Part shown: one piece after another, positions 40,515 to 50,786 of the stretch | Position numbering within the stretch: position 1 is the first letter of the stretch | Layout of the letters: each line of letters begins with the position of its first letter | Assembly: GCA_028289645.1 (NCBI GenBank) | Contig: JANQOK010000023.1 | Span: 1-64,000, forward strand | Reading direction: 5' to 3' | Length of the DNA stretch: 64,000 nt | DNA from: Anderseniella sp. | GTDB taxonomy: Bacteria; Pseudomonadota; Alphaproteobacteria; Rhizobiales; Aestuariivirgaceae | The notes under the pieces: generated by a model | Seen by the model: only the letters and a program-made list of their open reading frames with translations | What the model was told of the DNA's origin: nothing | The model's database searches: none | Made by a program: the position numbers and the translations under genes

Positions 40515-42937
40515 ACGAGATGAGCCCCACAAAGTCTGAACGCGCTGCCGCTCTGAAAGGACTCGGGACGTCGCGCAAGCGGGTCGAGGATTCCCGCTTC
40601 ACCCAAGGCAAAGGTAACTATATCGACGACATCAAGATGCCGGGCATGCTGTTCGGCGACTTTGTGCGCTCGCCCTATGCGCATGCCAGGGTGAAATCGA
40701 TCAATGCGGAAAGAGCGCTCGAAATGCCCGGCGTGATCGCCGTGTTGACGGCGGCTGACCTGGAGCCGCTCAGCCTGCACTGGATGCCGACGCTGGCCGG
40801 CGACAAGCAGATGGTCCTGGCCGACGGCAAGGTCCTGTTCCAGGGCCAGGAAGTCGCTTTCGTGGTGGCGGAGGATCGCTACATTGCCGCCGATGCCATC
40901 GAACTGGTGGAGGTTGACTACGAAGAACTGCCGGTTCTCATTGACCCGATGAAGGCTGAAGAAGATGGCGCGCCGATCCTGCGAGAAGATATTGCAGATC
41001 AGAAGACCGGCGCACATGGCGCCAGACGCCACCCCAATCACATCTTCACCTGGGAACAGGGTGAAAAAGAAGCGACCGAAGCCGTTTTGTCCGGCGCCGA
41101 CGTGGTGGCGGAGGAAACCGTCTATTACCACCGCACGCATCCGTGTCCGCTGGAGACATGTGGGTGCGTGGCTTCCATGGACAAGGTCAACGGCAAGCTG
41201 ACACTGTACGGCACATTCCAGGCGCCGCATGTGGTCCGGACAGTGGCGTCACTGCTGTCGGGAATTGCGGAGCACAATATCCGCGTCATCTCGCCTGACA
41301 TCGGCGGCGGGTTCGGCAACAAGGTCGGTGTCTATCCAGGCTATGTGTGCTCCATCGTTGCATCCATCGTGACCGGCGTGCCGGTGAAATGGGTCGAGGA
41401 TCGCATGGACAACCTGATGGCTACAGCGTTTGCGCGCGATTACTGGATGACCGGCAAGATCGCCGCTACGAAGGAAGGCAAGATCACCGGCCTGTGGTGT
41501 CACACGATCGCAGACCATGGTGCCTTTGACGCGTGTGCGGACCCGACCAAGTTTCCCGCCGGTTTCATGAACATCTGCACCGGGTCCTATGACATCCCGA
41601 CAGCCTATCTGGCAGTGGACGGAATCTACACCAACAAGGCACCGGGCGGTGTTGCCTACCGGTGTTCGTTCCGGGTGACCGAAGCGGCCTACTTCATCGA
41701 GCGCATGATCGAGGTGCTGGCCATCAAGCTGGACATGGACGCCGGCGAGCTGCGAAAGATCAACTTCATCAAGAAGGATCAGTTCCCATACAACTCGGCA
41801 CTGGGTTGGGAGTTTGACTCCGGTGACTACCACACCGCCTGGGACAAGGCGATGCAGGCGGTCGACTATGACGGGCTGCGCAAGGAGCAGGCCGAACGGG
41901 TCGAAGCCTTCAAGACCGGCGAGACCCGCAAGATGATGGGTATCGGACTCGCCCACTTCACCGAGATCGTCGGTGCTGGACCGATGAAGAACTGCGATAT
42001 CCTCGGCATGGGCATGTTTGACAGTTGCGAGATACGCATCCATCCGACCGGGTCGGCAATCGCGCGGCTTGGCACCATTTCGCAAGGCCAGGGCCATGCC
42101 ACGACCTTCGCCCAGATTCTCGCCAGCGAAATCGGCATATCGGCCGACGATATCACCATCGAGGAAGGTGACACCGACACCGCACCCTACGGGCTCGGCA
42201 CCTATGGCTCGCGCTCAACCCCGGTAGCCGGTGCGGCGACGGCCATGGCCGGTCGGAAAATCCGCGCCAAGGCGCAGATGATCGCCGCCTATCTGTTGGA
42301 GGTGCACGACAACGACATCGAGTGGGATGTGGACCGTTTTGTGGTCAAGGGTGCTGAAGAGCGCTTCAAGACCATGAAGGAAGTGGCCTATGCGGCCTAC
42401 AACCAGGAGATCCCGGGCGTTGAGCCGGGCCTTGAGGCGGTGAGCTATTACGACCCGCCGAACATGACCTATCCGTTTGGCGCCTATGTCTGTGTCATGG
42501 ATATTGATGTTGACACCGGCGAACATGAGATCAGGAAGTTCTATGCACTGGACGATTGCGGCACGCGTATCAACCCAATGATCATTGAAGGCCAGGTGCA
42601 TGGCGGGTTGACCGAGGCGCTGGCCATCGCCATGGGTCAGGAAATCGCATATGACGATATGGGTACCCACAAGACCTCCACGCTGATGGATTTCTTCATT
42701 CCGACAGCTTGGGAAACCCCGCATTACCTGACCGACTTCACCGAAACGCCAAGCCCGCACCATCCCATTGGCGCCAAGGGCGTGGGCGAAAGCCCCAATG
42801 TGGGCGGTGTCCCGGCCTTCTCCAACGCGGTCAACGATGCGTTCCGGGCGTTCGGGGTGGATCATACTCACACCAACATGCCGCACGACCATTGGCGGAT
42901 CTGGAAAACCGCCAAAGACCTTGGCATGCACGACTAG
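40511..42937 (+). CDS. coxL: Form I carbon monoxide dehydrogenase large subunit
   Basis: The 808-residue molybdopterin-binding catalytic subunit oxidises CO to CO2. The active-site loop reads [12 protein letters not shown], i.e. AYxCSFR, the form I signature whose Cys holds the Cu of the Cu-Mo centre (form II proteins read AYRGAGR). Mo-pterin segments IGGGFGNK and [13 protein letters not shown] (with the catalytic Glu) are present. The protein is full length. This is the key gene showing that the host can use trace or higher CO. Confidence 0.96.
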   Translation: MNEMSPTKSERAAALKGLGTSRKRVEDSRFTQGKGNYIDDIKMPGMLFGDFVRSPYAHARVKSINAERALEMPGVIAVLTAADLEPLSLHWMPTLAGDKQMVLADGKVLFQGQEVAFVVAEDRYIAADAIELVEVDYEELPVLIDPMKAEEDGAPILREDIADQKTGAHGARRHPNHIFTWEQGEKEATEAVLSGADVVAEETVYYHRTHPCPLETCGCVASMDKVNGKLTLYGTFQAPHVVRTVASLLSGIAEHNIRVISPDIGGGFGNKVGVYPGYVCSIVASIVTGVPVKWVEDRMDNLMATAFARDYWMTGKIAATKEGKITGLWCHTIADHGAFDACADPTKFPAGFMNICTGSYDIPTAYLAVDGIYTNKAPGGVAYRCSFRVTEAAYFIERMIEVLAIKLDMDAGELRKINFIKKDQFPYNSALGWEFDSGDYHTAWDKAMQAVDYDGLRKEQAERVEAFKTGETRKMMGIGLAHFTEIVGAGPMKNCDILGMGMFDSCEIRIHPTGSAIARLGTISQGQGHATTFAQILASEIGISADDITIEEGDTDTAPYGLGTYGSRSTPVAGAATAMAGRKIRAKAQMIAAYLLEVHDNDIEWDVDRFVVKGAEERFKTMKEVAYAAYNQEIPGVEPGLEAVSYYDPPNMTYPFGAYVCVMDIDVDTGEHEIRKFYALDDCGTRINPMIIEGQVHGGLTEALAIAMGQEIAYDDMGTHKTSTLMDFFIPTAWETPHYLTDFTETPSPHHPIGAKGVGESPNVGGVPAFSNAVNDAFRAFGVDHTHTNMPHDHWRIWKTAKDLGMHD

Positions 42938-42997
42938 CTGTTGCGCCCGGCTTGAAACCGGGCGCGGCACCTGCCAGCGCTGGGAGTGAACACGCAA

Positions 42998-43873
42998 ATG
43001 ACCTGGACAGACATCAAATCTGATCTTGCCGGTGCCGGTTATGTGGCGTCCGATGAACTGGCCATGGCGGTTCACATCTCGCAGACCCTGAGCCGGCCCT
43101 TGCTGCTGGAGGGCGCTGCAGGTGTCGGCAAGACACAGATTGCAAAGACACTTGCCCAGATACTCGACACACGACTGATACGGCTGCAGTGCTATGAGGG
43201 CCTGGACGCGGCCACTTCGATCTATGAATGGAACTATCAGCGCCAATTGTTGTCGATCCGCGTGGCAGCGGAAGAGGACGTCGCTTCCGCGGAGATCGAA
43301 GACAGGATCTTCTCCGAGAAATATCTGCTTAAACGTCCGCTGCTGGAAGCCATCCAGCAGGACGTGCCGCCGGTTTTGCTGATCGACGAAATAGACCGGG
43401 CGGACGAAGAGTTCGAGGCTTACCTGCTGGAGCTGCTGTCGGACTTCCAGATTTCCATTCCCGAGCTTGGAACTATTGTGGCCACGACCAGACCCCACGT
43501 CGTGCTGACCGCAAATGGAACGCGCGACCTGTCGGATGCGCTGCGCCGGCGCTGCATCTACTCGTTTGTCGACTATCCGGACAAGAGAACCGAGCTGGTG
43601 ATCCTCAAGACCCATTTCTCGCAGTTGAACGGCCATCTTGCCGAACAGATTGTCGGATTCGTGCAGGCACTGCGCAAGGAAGACCTGGAGAAAAAGCCGG
43701 GCGTAGCGGAACTGCTGGACTGGACGGCAGCGATTTCCGGGCTGGGCATCAACGATCTTAGTGACGACCCGGCGACCTTGCAGGCAACGCTGGTCTGCCT
43801 GTTAAAAACCCAGGCCGATCAGGCTGCGGTGCCGACTGAGGTGGCGCAGCGCCTTGTCGGTAAGGCGGCGTGA
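42998..43873 (+). CDS. coxD: CoxD, MoxR-type AAA+ ATPase for CODH maturation
   Basis: The 291-residue AAA+ ATPase has Walker A GAAGVGKTQIAKTLA (about 32), Walker B VLLIDEIDRADEEFE (about 128) and sensor 1 VVLTANGTRDLSDAL. CoxD is needed to build the CuSMoO2 centre. GTG 42986 is an alternative start. It overlaps coxE by one base (TGATG). Confidence 0.93.
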   Translation: MTWTDIKSDLAGAGYVASDELAMAVHISQTLSRPLLLEGAAGVGKTQIAKTLAQILDTRLIRLQCYEGLDAATSIYEWNYQRQLLSIRVAAEEDVASAEIEDRIFSEKYLLKRPLLEAIQQDVPPVLLIDEIDRADEEFEAYLLELLSDFQISIPELGTIVATTRPHVVLTANGTRDLSDALRRRCIYSFVDYPDKRTELVILKTHFSQLNGHLAEQIVGFVQALRKEDLEKKPGVAELLDWTAAISGLGINDLSDDPATLQATLVCLLKTQADQAAVPTEVAQRLVGKAA

Positions 43874-45060
43874 TGCAAACGACCCGGTTTCTTGAGCGCA
43901 GCGGTTCAATTGCAGAGCGGGTGACCGACTTCATGTCACATCTGCGCGGCAATGGCATTCCTGTCGGCTTTGTGGAAACCGATGCGGCCATGCGGGCGTT
44001 TGCGAGCATCGACGTGCTCGATGTCAACGCCGCAAGGATGGCGCTGAAGGCAATCTGCGCGCGCAGTGAGGACGGGTTTGAACGGTTTGACGAGCTGTTT
44101 ATGGCGTTCTGGCTGAACCGGGGACGCGAGAAAAGCGGCGGCGCGAAGCGTGGCAAGATCCGTAACAATGCCAGCCAGCGCTCCAATCTCAGCCTGGGAG
44201 ACGGCGGGCCCGCCGACAGGTCATCCGGTACGCAGTCTGAAGTCGATGCCGACGGGACGGGCGATGCGTCGAGCGGCGGTGAGGGAAAACTGGTGGCAAG
44301 CCGGATATCAAACCTGGAAAAGACCGACTTTCGTCAATTGATGACACCGGACGCCTTGGCGCAGGCAGAACAGGTTGCCCGTTTGATCGCCCGGCAAATC
44401 CGGGACCGGCGCTCGCGCCGCCGGCGCGCTGACAATAGCGGCAAACTGATCGATCTCCGGCGGGTTGCGCGTGCAGCGGTTCAAACCGGTGGCGAGCCAC
44501 TGAACCTGTTCAGGCTCAAAAGTCCGGACCGGCCGGTGACACTGGTGACGCTGCTCGATGTGTCCGGATCGATGACCGTCTATGCGCGGGTGTTCCTGGC
44601 CTTTCTCAAGGGCCTGATGAGCACAGACCAGAAAACCGAAGCGTTCCTGTTCCACACCAAGCTGGTGAACATCGGCGAGGCATTGCGGGATCACGATACA
44701 TTGCGAGCCATAAACCGGTTGTCGATGATGGCGCAGGGTTTTGGCGGCGGGACAAAGATCGCCGGCAACCTGGCCAGTTTCAATGCGCAATACGCCCGGC
44801 GGATGGTCAATGGCCGAACCGTGGTGATCATATTGTCGGATGGCTATGACACCGATGCGCCCGAAAAAATGGCATCGGAGATGCAACGCCTGAAAAAGCG
44901 CGGATGCAAGGTTATCTGGCTTAACCCGCTGAAGGGGTGGAAGGACTACGCCCCGGTTGCACAAGGCATGGCGGCGGCGCTGCCGTTCGTAGATTTTTTT
45001 GCGGCGGCCAACACGCTGGATTCCCTGAAGGCTATCGCCCCTCATCTGGAGGCGTTGTGA
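43873..45060 (+). CDS. coxE: CoxE, VWA-domain protein for CODH maturation
   Basis: The 395-residue protein ends in a VWA domain with the MIDAS motif DVSGSMTVY (about residue 230), TKI in GGGTKIAGN and LSDGYDTD. The first half is helical and charged, with an Arg-rich patch (RDRRSRRRRADNSGK). MoxR ATPases (coxD) act with VWA partners in cofactor insertion. One-base overlaps on both sides show tight coupling. Confidence 0.92.
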   Translation: MQTTRFLERSGSIAERVTDFMSHLRGNGIPVGFVETDAAMRAFASIDVLDVNAARMALKAICARSEDGFERFDELFMAFWLNRGREKSGGAKRGKIRNNASQRSNLSLGDGGPADRSSGTQSEVDADGTGDASSGGEGKLVASRISNLEKTDFRQLMTPDALAQAEQVARLIARQIRDRRSRRRRADNSGKLIDLRRVARAAVQTGGEPLNLFRLKSPDRPVTLVTLLDVSGSMTVYARVFLAFLKGLMSTDQKTEAFLFHTKLVNIGEALRDHDTLRAINRLSMMAQGFGGGTKIAGNLASFNAQYARRMVNGRTVVIILSDGYDTDAPEKMASEMQRLKKRGCKVIWLNPLKGWKDYAPVAQGMAAALPFVDFFAAANTLDSLKAIAPHLEAL

Positions 45061-45911
45061 TGGGCAACATGGACATCTTCGAGCTGGCATCTGAGCTGAA
45101 GGCGGAAGGCGAGGCGTTTGCGCTCGCCACTGTGGTGCGCACCGTGTCGGTGACCGCCGCCAAGGCCGGTGCCAGGGCGCTGGTGCGTTCGGACGGTGTC
45201 ATAAGCGACGGATGGATCGGCGGCGGCTGTGCCAGGTCGGCGGTTGTAAAGGCGGCCAGGCAGGCGATTGCGTCCGGCACGCCGCAACTTGTGTCTGTTC
45301 AACCGGAGGACCTGCTGGATGAACAGGGTGTCACCCCCGGCGAGGAAGTGGGCGGTGTCAGCTTTGCGGCGAACTTCTGCCCCAGCAAGGGGACAATGGA
45401 TATCTTTGTCGAACCGGTTCTGCCGAAACCTGAACTTGTGATCTTCGGATCCAGTCCGGTTGCCGTCGCGCTGGCTGAGATGGCGCCGGCGGTGGGGTAC
45501 GTCTGCACAGTCTGCGCACCGGTGGATCAGCACAGGGAGTTTGCCGCTCCCGCCAACATGGTGGCCCGGTACACACCTGACATGGCGGGCAAGCGGCAGC
45601 GTTTCGTGGTCATCTCGACCCAGGGCAATGGCGACGCAGCGGCCACCAGAGACGCGCTCTCACTGCCGGCCGATTTTATCAGCTTTGTCGGCAGCAAGGC
45701 AAAGGTGAAGTCGCTCAGGCAAAAGCTCACGAGCACAGGGGTCAGCGAGGACAGTTTCGACGGTATCAAGGCACCGGCCGGGCTGGATCTCGGGGCCATC
45801 ACACCGGAGGAAATCGCCTTGTCCATTCTGGCGGAGCTAACGGCGTTCCGCAGGCGGGGCCAACGCGGTGAAACGGCTGCGCAAGGCGCAGCGTCAGAAG
45901 ACCGGGCATGA
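45060..45911 (+). CDS. coxF: CoxF, XdhC-family molybdenum cofactor insertion protein
   Basis: The 283-residue XdhC/CoxI protein has an N-terminal domain (GWIGGGCARSAVVKAA, about 45-60) and a C-terminal Rossmann domain (ELVIFGSSPVAVALAEMAP; DFISFVGSKAKV). XdhC proteins stabilise or sulfurate the molybdenum cofactor before insertion. ATG 45060 overlaps the coxE stop by one base, and coxG follows after 78 bp. Confidence 0.92.
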   Translation: MGNMDIFELASELKAEGEAFALATVVRTVSVTAAKAGARALVRSDGVISDGWIGGGCARSAVVKAARQAIASGTPQLVSVQPEDLLDEQGVTPGEEVGGVSFAANFCPSKGTMDIFVEPVLPKPELVIFGSSPVAVALAEMAPAVGYVCTVCAPVDQHREFAAPANMVARYTPDMAGKRQRFVVISTQGNGDAAATRDALSLPADFISFVGSKAKVKSLRQKLTSTGVSEDSFDGIKAPAGLDLGAITPEEIALSILAELTAFRRRGQRGETAAQGAASEDRA

Positions 45912-45989
45912 GAGAAACATTCAGCAACACCATAACCGCGCGTTCCGGGTGAGACCTGCATCGAGCGAATATCATGAGGAAGACAGACT

Positions 45990-46442
45990 ATGGAACTTAA
46001 GGACGAAGTTCGGATCGCGGCGCCGAGAGAGCAGGTTTACGCGGCCCTCAACGACCCCGAAATACTGAAAAAGTGCATTCCGGGCTGCGAGGAACTGATC
46101 AAGCATTCCGACACCGAGCTTGAAGCGAAGGTGACACTCAAGATCGGACCGGTGAAGGCGCGATTTTCCGGCAATGTTGTTCTTGATCCCACCCAGGCTC
46201 CTGACAGTTTCTCGCTGCAGGGAGAAGGCAATGGCGGTGTGGCCGGGTTCGCCAAGGGTGGTGCGGACGTGGGACTGGCCGAAGACGGTGACGAAACAGT
46301 CCTGACATACCAGGCCAAGGCTGCGATTGGCGGCAAGCTCGCCCAGCTGGGCAGCCGGCTGGTCACCAGCACGTCGCGAAAGCTGGCTGCAAAATTCTTT
46401 GCCAGCTTTGCCAAGGAGCTCAATGCCGATCCGGTTGTATGA
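45990..46442 (+). CDS. coxG: CoxG, SRPBCC-fold membrane/quinone partner of CODH
   Basis: The 150-residue SRPBCC protein begins MELKDEVRIAAPREQVYAALND and carries the family signature CIPGCEELIK...DTELEAKVTLKIGPVKARFSG. CoxG recruits the CO dehydrogenase to the membrane and has been linked to quinone delivery. Longer homologues have a C-terminal hydrophobic anchor. This one stops at ...ELNADPVV, without a membrane segment. Confidence 0.9.
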   Translation: MELKDEVRIAAPREQVYAALNDPEILKKCIPGCEELIKHSDTELEAKVTLKIGPVKARFSGNVVLDPTQAPDSFSLQGEGNGGVAGFAKGGADVGLAEDGDETVLTYQAKAAIGGKLAQLGSRLVTSTSRKLAAKFFASFAKELNADPVV

Positions 46443-46574
46443 CCACGAAGCCCGGGGGGAGGGCCGGTCCCGTCGCCGGGAACAGCGGCGGGGCCGGAAT
46501 TGCCCTGGCTTGAAGCTTACTCCTTTGATTTGACCGGTGGGCGCGCAGCAGCGCCGCTGCCGCCATAACCAAAA

Positions 46575-46599
46575 GGCCGGATGCGATCAGCATCCGGCC
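46575..46599 (-). terminator. Rho-independent terminator (minus strand)
   Basis: GGCCGGATGC, loop GATCA, GCATCCGGCC: a perfect 10 bp stem. On the minus strand it is followed by TTTT. It lies 53 bp downstream of the large minus-strand gene ending at 46653. It may also serve the cox operon from the other side. Confidence 0.75.
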
Positions 46600-46652
46600 C
46601 TGGATTTGTTGGAACTAGCGGGCCCGGGGAGTGGCGGGCTCAACGCCGATTC

Positions 46653-49600
46653 CTATTTGCGATCCCGGCGAGACCGGATGCGGCGCTGTTTGCGCTTGTG
46701 CGTCACGATCTTGCGGCAGTTGGGCTTGTGGCCGACGTAGCCCTTCTTGCACTTCCTGGAAAAGTGAGCCTTCGGGGTAACGCAGCGCTTGCCGTTCCAG
46801 CGCGCCGGACGACGGCACTTGGTGACCTTTTCGCGCACCTTCTTGGCACACCAGATCACGGCACCGCTGCGGGCGACACGATAGCTCTTCCATCCTTTGG
46901 GGATGGCGCGCCTGGAGGCGACCTTTTTCCAGGTCTTGCGGCACTTGAGCACCTGCTTCTTGCCGGGCTTGCCGCACCACAGCGCACGGCCCGCCTGCGG
47001 AACCCGCCGCACGGTCCAGCCCTTGTGGCGCAGGTTGCGAACACGCGACGCCGACACTTTCTTCAGGCCGCGCGGGCAGCTGCTGACCTCGGGCAGGCAA
47101 CGGCCATGTACCGGAGAAAAGCCCGGCTTGCAATTGTCAGACGGAGGTTTGACCTTGCCTGGGCCCGGTGCCGGCGTGTGATCAAGCGGGTTCTGTTCGC
47201 ACAGCTTGGGCGCCAGCGTGGCAGTTGCCTGTGCCTTGTCATCGCTCTTGTCGGTGTTCTTGCTCGGAACAGTCGCGGGGGCGACGATCTCGACACGGTT
47301 GGTCACCTTGCATTTGAGCAGTCTGGCGGTGGCCACCGACCCGGAAAGCGTGACATAGAACGATTTGACCGAGCCTGCACCCAGTGCGACCGGCGCACTT
47401 GTCTGGCACAGACCACCGGTGCAGGACAGGCCTTGCGACAATGGTGTCAACTGGGCGTTGGCAGGAAACAGTTCCCGGAATCTGATGACATCATTGAAGC
47501 TGGCGGGTCCGGTATTGGTCACCTTGACCTGCCAATTGACACACCAGCGATTGCTGTCCGTGCGCTCGCAGCTTTCACCGGCTGTTTTTTCAATCTTGAG
47601 ATTGCTGGTCAGCGGCAAAGGTTGCTTTTCCGGGTCCTGCCCGCACATATCCTGTGGAATCTGTGCAACAGCCTTGGAGCCGTCATCCGCCGGGTTGGTG
47701 TTCCGCCGCGAACCACCAGGCGCCCGCAGGATATGCGCACGGTTTTCTACACGGCAATTGTTGTTGCGGACGATCTGCTTGGGAATGCGCATCCATGTCA
47801 GAAACGATACGTCGTCACCGGGAGCCAGATTGGCTGTGTCGTATTCGCAACGGTAGCCGTTGCCTACTCCAGATCCACAGTTCCAGGGGCTTCCACTGAA
47901 CTGTACCGAATTGGCGCCCGCCATCGGTACGTCGCGAACAACCAGGGGTGCATTGTAGGCATTGAGCCCTGAGTTCTTCACCGTGACCTGGAAAGAACAC
48001 AGGATGTTGTTCTGATCGTGGTTGCACGACAGCACCTTCTTCTTCAGCGACAGATTGGTGCGCTTCGGTGGCGGATCGTCTGGTGTCTTGCAGTCGTCGC
48101 CCGGAACTTTCGCAACTGCCATGCCGCCGTCATCCAGCGGATTGGTGTTCCAGCGGGAACCGCCGGGTGCGCGAAGGATCTTGGCGACGTTTTTCAGGCG
48201 GCACCTGGCAAAGCTGCTCGGCACTTTTGCAACTGCCGTCAGTGAGATGCTGGCACCTGTCGGCAGGACCACGTTTGGCCGCCGGCAGTGATAGTTTGCA
48301 GCACCAACCGTCCAGCAGTTCCACAATGAACCGAAGCTCAGTGTGGCTCCGCCGGGATTGACCAGGCGTTCGGATATCCGGATCGGGCCGGCATAGGTGT
48401 CAGGTCCGGTATTCCTGATCCGGATCCTGTAGCGGCATCTCCAGCCGTCCGCGACGGCCTTGCACTTTTTGAACACCGCCCGTTTGGTCAGTTTCAGATT
48501 GGCGTTGAATTCGATTTGCGGTGGTGGAAATTCCGTCGGCACGTCCGGCGGTACACTGTCGCCAGGAGGCGTGAAACCGGCGATCGGCCAGTCTTCCGCA
48601 CCTGGCGCGGCAAGCAGGTCCTCGCTTGCGGACGGGACCTGGGCGTCGCCGGACTGCCAGATCTCCACATCACCCAGATGTCCGCTCTTGTCAGGGTCAC
48701 CCAGCTTGCCGTCATAATCGACAAAGTAGGATTGGGATGGCGGCGTGTTCTGTGGACGCAGCAACGAAACGTCATTGCCCTGCAGGCCGTGAACATCCGC
48801 CTGCTCGCGAGCTGATGCTGCATCTTGCGATGCTCCGCTCTGCAACAAGCGGTCGCCGGTGACCCACAACGTGGCATCGGGTGTGCCAGGCTGCAGTGCG
48901 CCGGTCTGGCTGTGCTGAAAGCCGAGCGCGATGCCGCCGTTGGACTGGTTGTGTGCGCCGGATTTGCCGATGGCGTAGCCATCTTCGTCCCTTGTCCAGA
49001 CCGGTGCGCCGTTGCTGCCGGCGCTGTCCGTGCGGCTGTACCTGACGACCGCCGATGCTGCGGGTTCAGCAAAGCGTGAAGGCACATCGGTGGCGCGCTG
49101 CTCACCGCGCTGGGCGAGATACAGCCGGCCGGACCTGTCAAACAGCATGTCGGTGACCGGGCCGGTTCCGGGCAGGTCTGATACCGTCAGTTCGAGGCGG
49201 GCATCGCTGGTAAAGCTGCCATCTTCGCCAACACCAACCGACCAGATCTGCGGCCCGTCAGCGACGGCGTAGTAAAGCCGGCCCTGATAATGGGCCATGC
49301 CGGCGACCCGGCGGTGCTTCTGGGTCTGACCCCAGGTTGCCGGATCCGCACCGTTGAAGGCAGAGCTGCGGATATCAGCGGTCCGGCCATCGTCCTCGAT
49401 TGCGGCGAGGCCGGCAGCTGACCGGCCATCAGTTCCGTGATTGAAGCTGTCGATGACCTGGCCGTCCATGTCGATACGGTAAATCAGGCCGGTCTCGAGA
49501 TCCGATACAAAAAACTGTCGCTGCGCCTTGTCGAAGACTATGTCACCGATACCGGCACCGGTATTGTTGGGCAGCGTGGCGAACGGCGTCACTTCGCCGG

Positions 49601-50126
49601 TTGTGCCATTGACGCGCCAGATCGAGCCGGGATTGCCATCAGGACCGAACTGGCCGGCCATCCAGCGGGCGTCCGGCTGACCGATCCTGACGCGGTCAGC
49701 CTTGCCGTCGCCATTGCGGTCGGGAACGACGATTTCAAGCCCGAAATAGGATGTTGAGCCGAGATAAATGTCGGGCGCGGCGCGGTCCTGGCCGTCATCA
49801 AGCGCGATGGCAAACACCTGGCCGACCTGGGCTGCGGTAACGCGATGCTTGATGGCGGGGTCTGAAAGCGTGCCCCGGGGTGCGTGTGCGAAATCCCGAA
49901 GCGAGAGCACCTGCGCAGAGGGCCCGTCAAGATCGATGAAACGGTCCTCTGACGAACTGACATTGCCTGAAAATCCGGTGACGATGGAATCGCCCGGGAC
50001 CAGCATGCTGCCGGTGCCGGCAGCACTAAGGGCATGGCCGGAGTTGAGGGTAACGGCCGCCGCGGCAGCCAGCGCGAAGGCGCATAGGGTGTTTGTGGAA
50101 CTGCTTGCGTAGAGTTGGTTGAACAT
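46653..50126 (-). CDS. Giant exported beta-propeller, Cys-repeat protein with basic tail
   Basis: The 1157-residue protein has a signal peptide (about 1-40). A beta-propeller-like region rich in DG/NG loops (about 60-450, e.g. VPDRNGDGKADRVRIG) follows. Three copies of a DUF11-like domain each hold conserved Cys and the phrase ILRAPGGSRxNTNPxDDG (about 570-920). The C-terminal 130 residues are Lys/Arg/Cys-rich, with a duplicated unit (KKV...KGW...RV...G...WC.K). ATG 50126 has AGGAG seven bases upstream. Probably cell-surface or secreted. It faces the sigma/anti-sigma/protease operon. Function unknown. Confidence 0.8.
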   Translation of the reverse strand: MFNQLYASSSTNTLCAFALAAAAAVTLNSGHALSAAGTGSMLVPGDSIVTGFSGNVSSSEDRFIDLDGPSAQVLSLRDFAHAPRGTLSDPAIKHRVTAAQVGQVFAIALDDGQDRAAPDIYLGSTSYFGLEIVVPDRNGDGKADRVRIGQPDARWMAGQFGPDGNPGSIWRVNGTTGEVTPFATLPNNTGAGIGDIVFDKAQRQFFVSDLETGLIYRIDMDGQVIDSFNHGTDGRSAAGLAAIEDDGRTADIRSSAFNGADPATWGQTQKHRRVAGMAHYQGRLYYAVADGPQIWSVGVGEDGSFTSDARLELTVSDLPGTGPVTDMLFDRSGRLYLAQRGEQRATDVPSRFAEPAASAVVRYSRTDSAGSNGAPVWTRDEDGYAIGKSGAHNQSNGGIALGFQHSQTGALQPGTPDATLWVTGDRLLQSGASQDAASAREQADVHGLQGNDVSLLRPQNTPPSQSYFVDYDGKLGDPDKSGHLGDVEIWQSGDAQVPSASEDLLAAPGAEDWPIAGFTPPGDSVPPDVPTEFPPPQIEFNANLKLTKRAVFKKCKAVADGWRCRYRIRIRNTGPDTYAGPIRISERLVNPGGATLSFGSLWNCWTVGAANYHCRRPNVVLPTGASISLTAVAKVPSSFARCRLKNVAKILRAPGGSRWNTNPLDDGGMAVAKVPGDDCKTPDDPPPKRTNLSLKKKVLSCNHDQNNILCSFQVTVKNSGLNAYNAPLVVRDVPMAGANSVQFSGSPWNCGSGVGNGYRCEYDTANLAPGDDVSFLTWMRIPKQIVRNNNCRVENRAHILRAPGGSRRNTNPADDGSKAVAQIPQDMCGQDPEKQPLPLTSNLKIEKTAGESCERTDSNRWCVNWQVKVTNTGPASFNDVIRFRELFPANAQLTPLSQGLSCTGGLCQTSAPVALGAGSVKSFYVTLSGSVATARLLKCKVTNRVEIVAPATVPSKNTDKSDDKAQATATLAPKLCEQNPLDHTPAPGPGKVKPPSDNCKPGFSPVHGRCLPEVSSCPRGLKKVSASRVRNLRHKGWTVRRVPQAGRALWCGKPGKKQVLKCRKTWKKVASRRAIPKGWKSYRVARSGAVIWCAKKVREKVTKCRRPARWNGKRCVTPKAHFSRKCKKGYVGHKPNCRKIVTHKRKQRRIRSRRDRK

Positions 50127-50630
50127 TGCTGATCTCCTGCCGGCGAACCGGCTCTGAAAGGTGAATTTGCGCGAAGGCCTGCTCCGCGTTGTTGTCACCT
50201 CGTTAGTCACGCCGGGGCAGGAAATGGTTGTGCGTGAACTGTTTCCGCAGCCTGTACGGAAGACGAATTGCGCAGTTTCAGGCCGCCGTGCCGAAGCCCG
50301 TTGCTGAATGGCCTTGGCTGAAATTGCATATTGAAAACAGATGTTTACCGCTTCTTAGAGCAGCGGAGGTGCGCCGGCGGCGGGCAGGTTGTGCAAATTC
50401 TCACAGATCAGTTACTGCGGCCGCGCTATGAAGGTGGCCAACTGGAACACAGAGTGGACGGCGCCCACCGGATGGTTTGACCAAAGGCAAGCCCAACTGG
50501 ATGAGAGCACCGTCAGACACAACCAAATTCGGCGTGATGTGACTAACGTTACATGGATCCGCCATCTGTGACGCAGCGACTTGTCGAAACTGGGAGGAGC
50601 CAAAGAGCCAGGACGTACAGGAGTATTGTT
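50127..50630. other. Intergenic region with EEP-like remnant
   Basis: About 500 bp between two divergent transcription units. It holds the promoters and a short frame at 50428-50571 resembling the N-terminus of an endonuclease/exonuclease/phosphatase gene (listed separately). I see no RNA gene. Confidence 0.4.
50428..50571 (+). pseudogene. Possible remnant of EEP-family nuclease gene
   Basis: The frame reads MKVANWNTEWTAPTGWF, very like the MKIATWNTEWA start of endonuclease/exonuclease/phosphatase family proteins. It loses similarity after about 20 residues and stops at 50571, whereas intact genes are about 250 codons. No ribosome binding site is visible. Confidence 0.35.
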
Positions 50631-50786
50631 ATGCGCATCAACAAGGCAGGATTGACCGAAACAGTCGTCGTCACCGCTGCGTTGGTGCCCGGTGCGCCGA
50701 TACACGGCAACACTTTTCCGGCCCGGCAGAGGGCTGACGGCGACCTTATTCGAAAAACCAGATGGAGGCGGCATGAGCACGTTTGA
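50631..50786 (+). CDS. 51-residue ORF upstream of the sigma factor
   Basis: ATG 50631 has AGGAG eight bases upstream, and the frame runs to TGA 50786, overlapping the start of the sigma factor gene by 14 bp. The peptide begins MRINKAGLTETVVVTAALVPG. It could be a leader peptide coupling translation to the sigma gene. No homologue recognised. Confidence 0.4.
   Translation: MRINKAGLTETVVVTAALVPGAPIHGNTFPARQRADGDLIRKTRWRRHEHV

Noticed and set aside
46581-47972. 463-codon plus-strand ORF
   Set aside because: Antisense to the giant exported protein; low-complexity Ala/Leu/Arg composition and no ribosome binding site.
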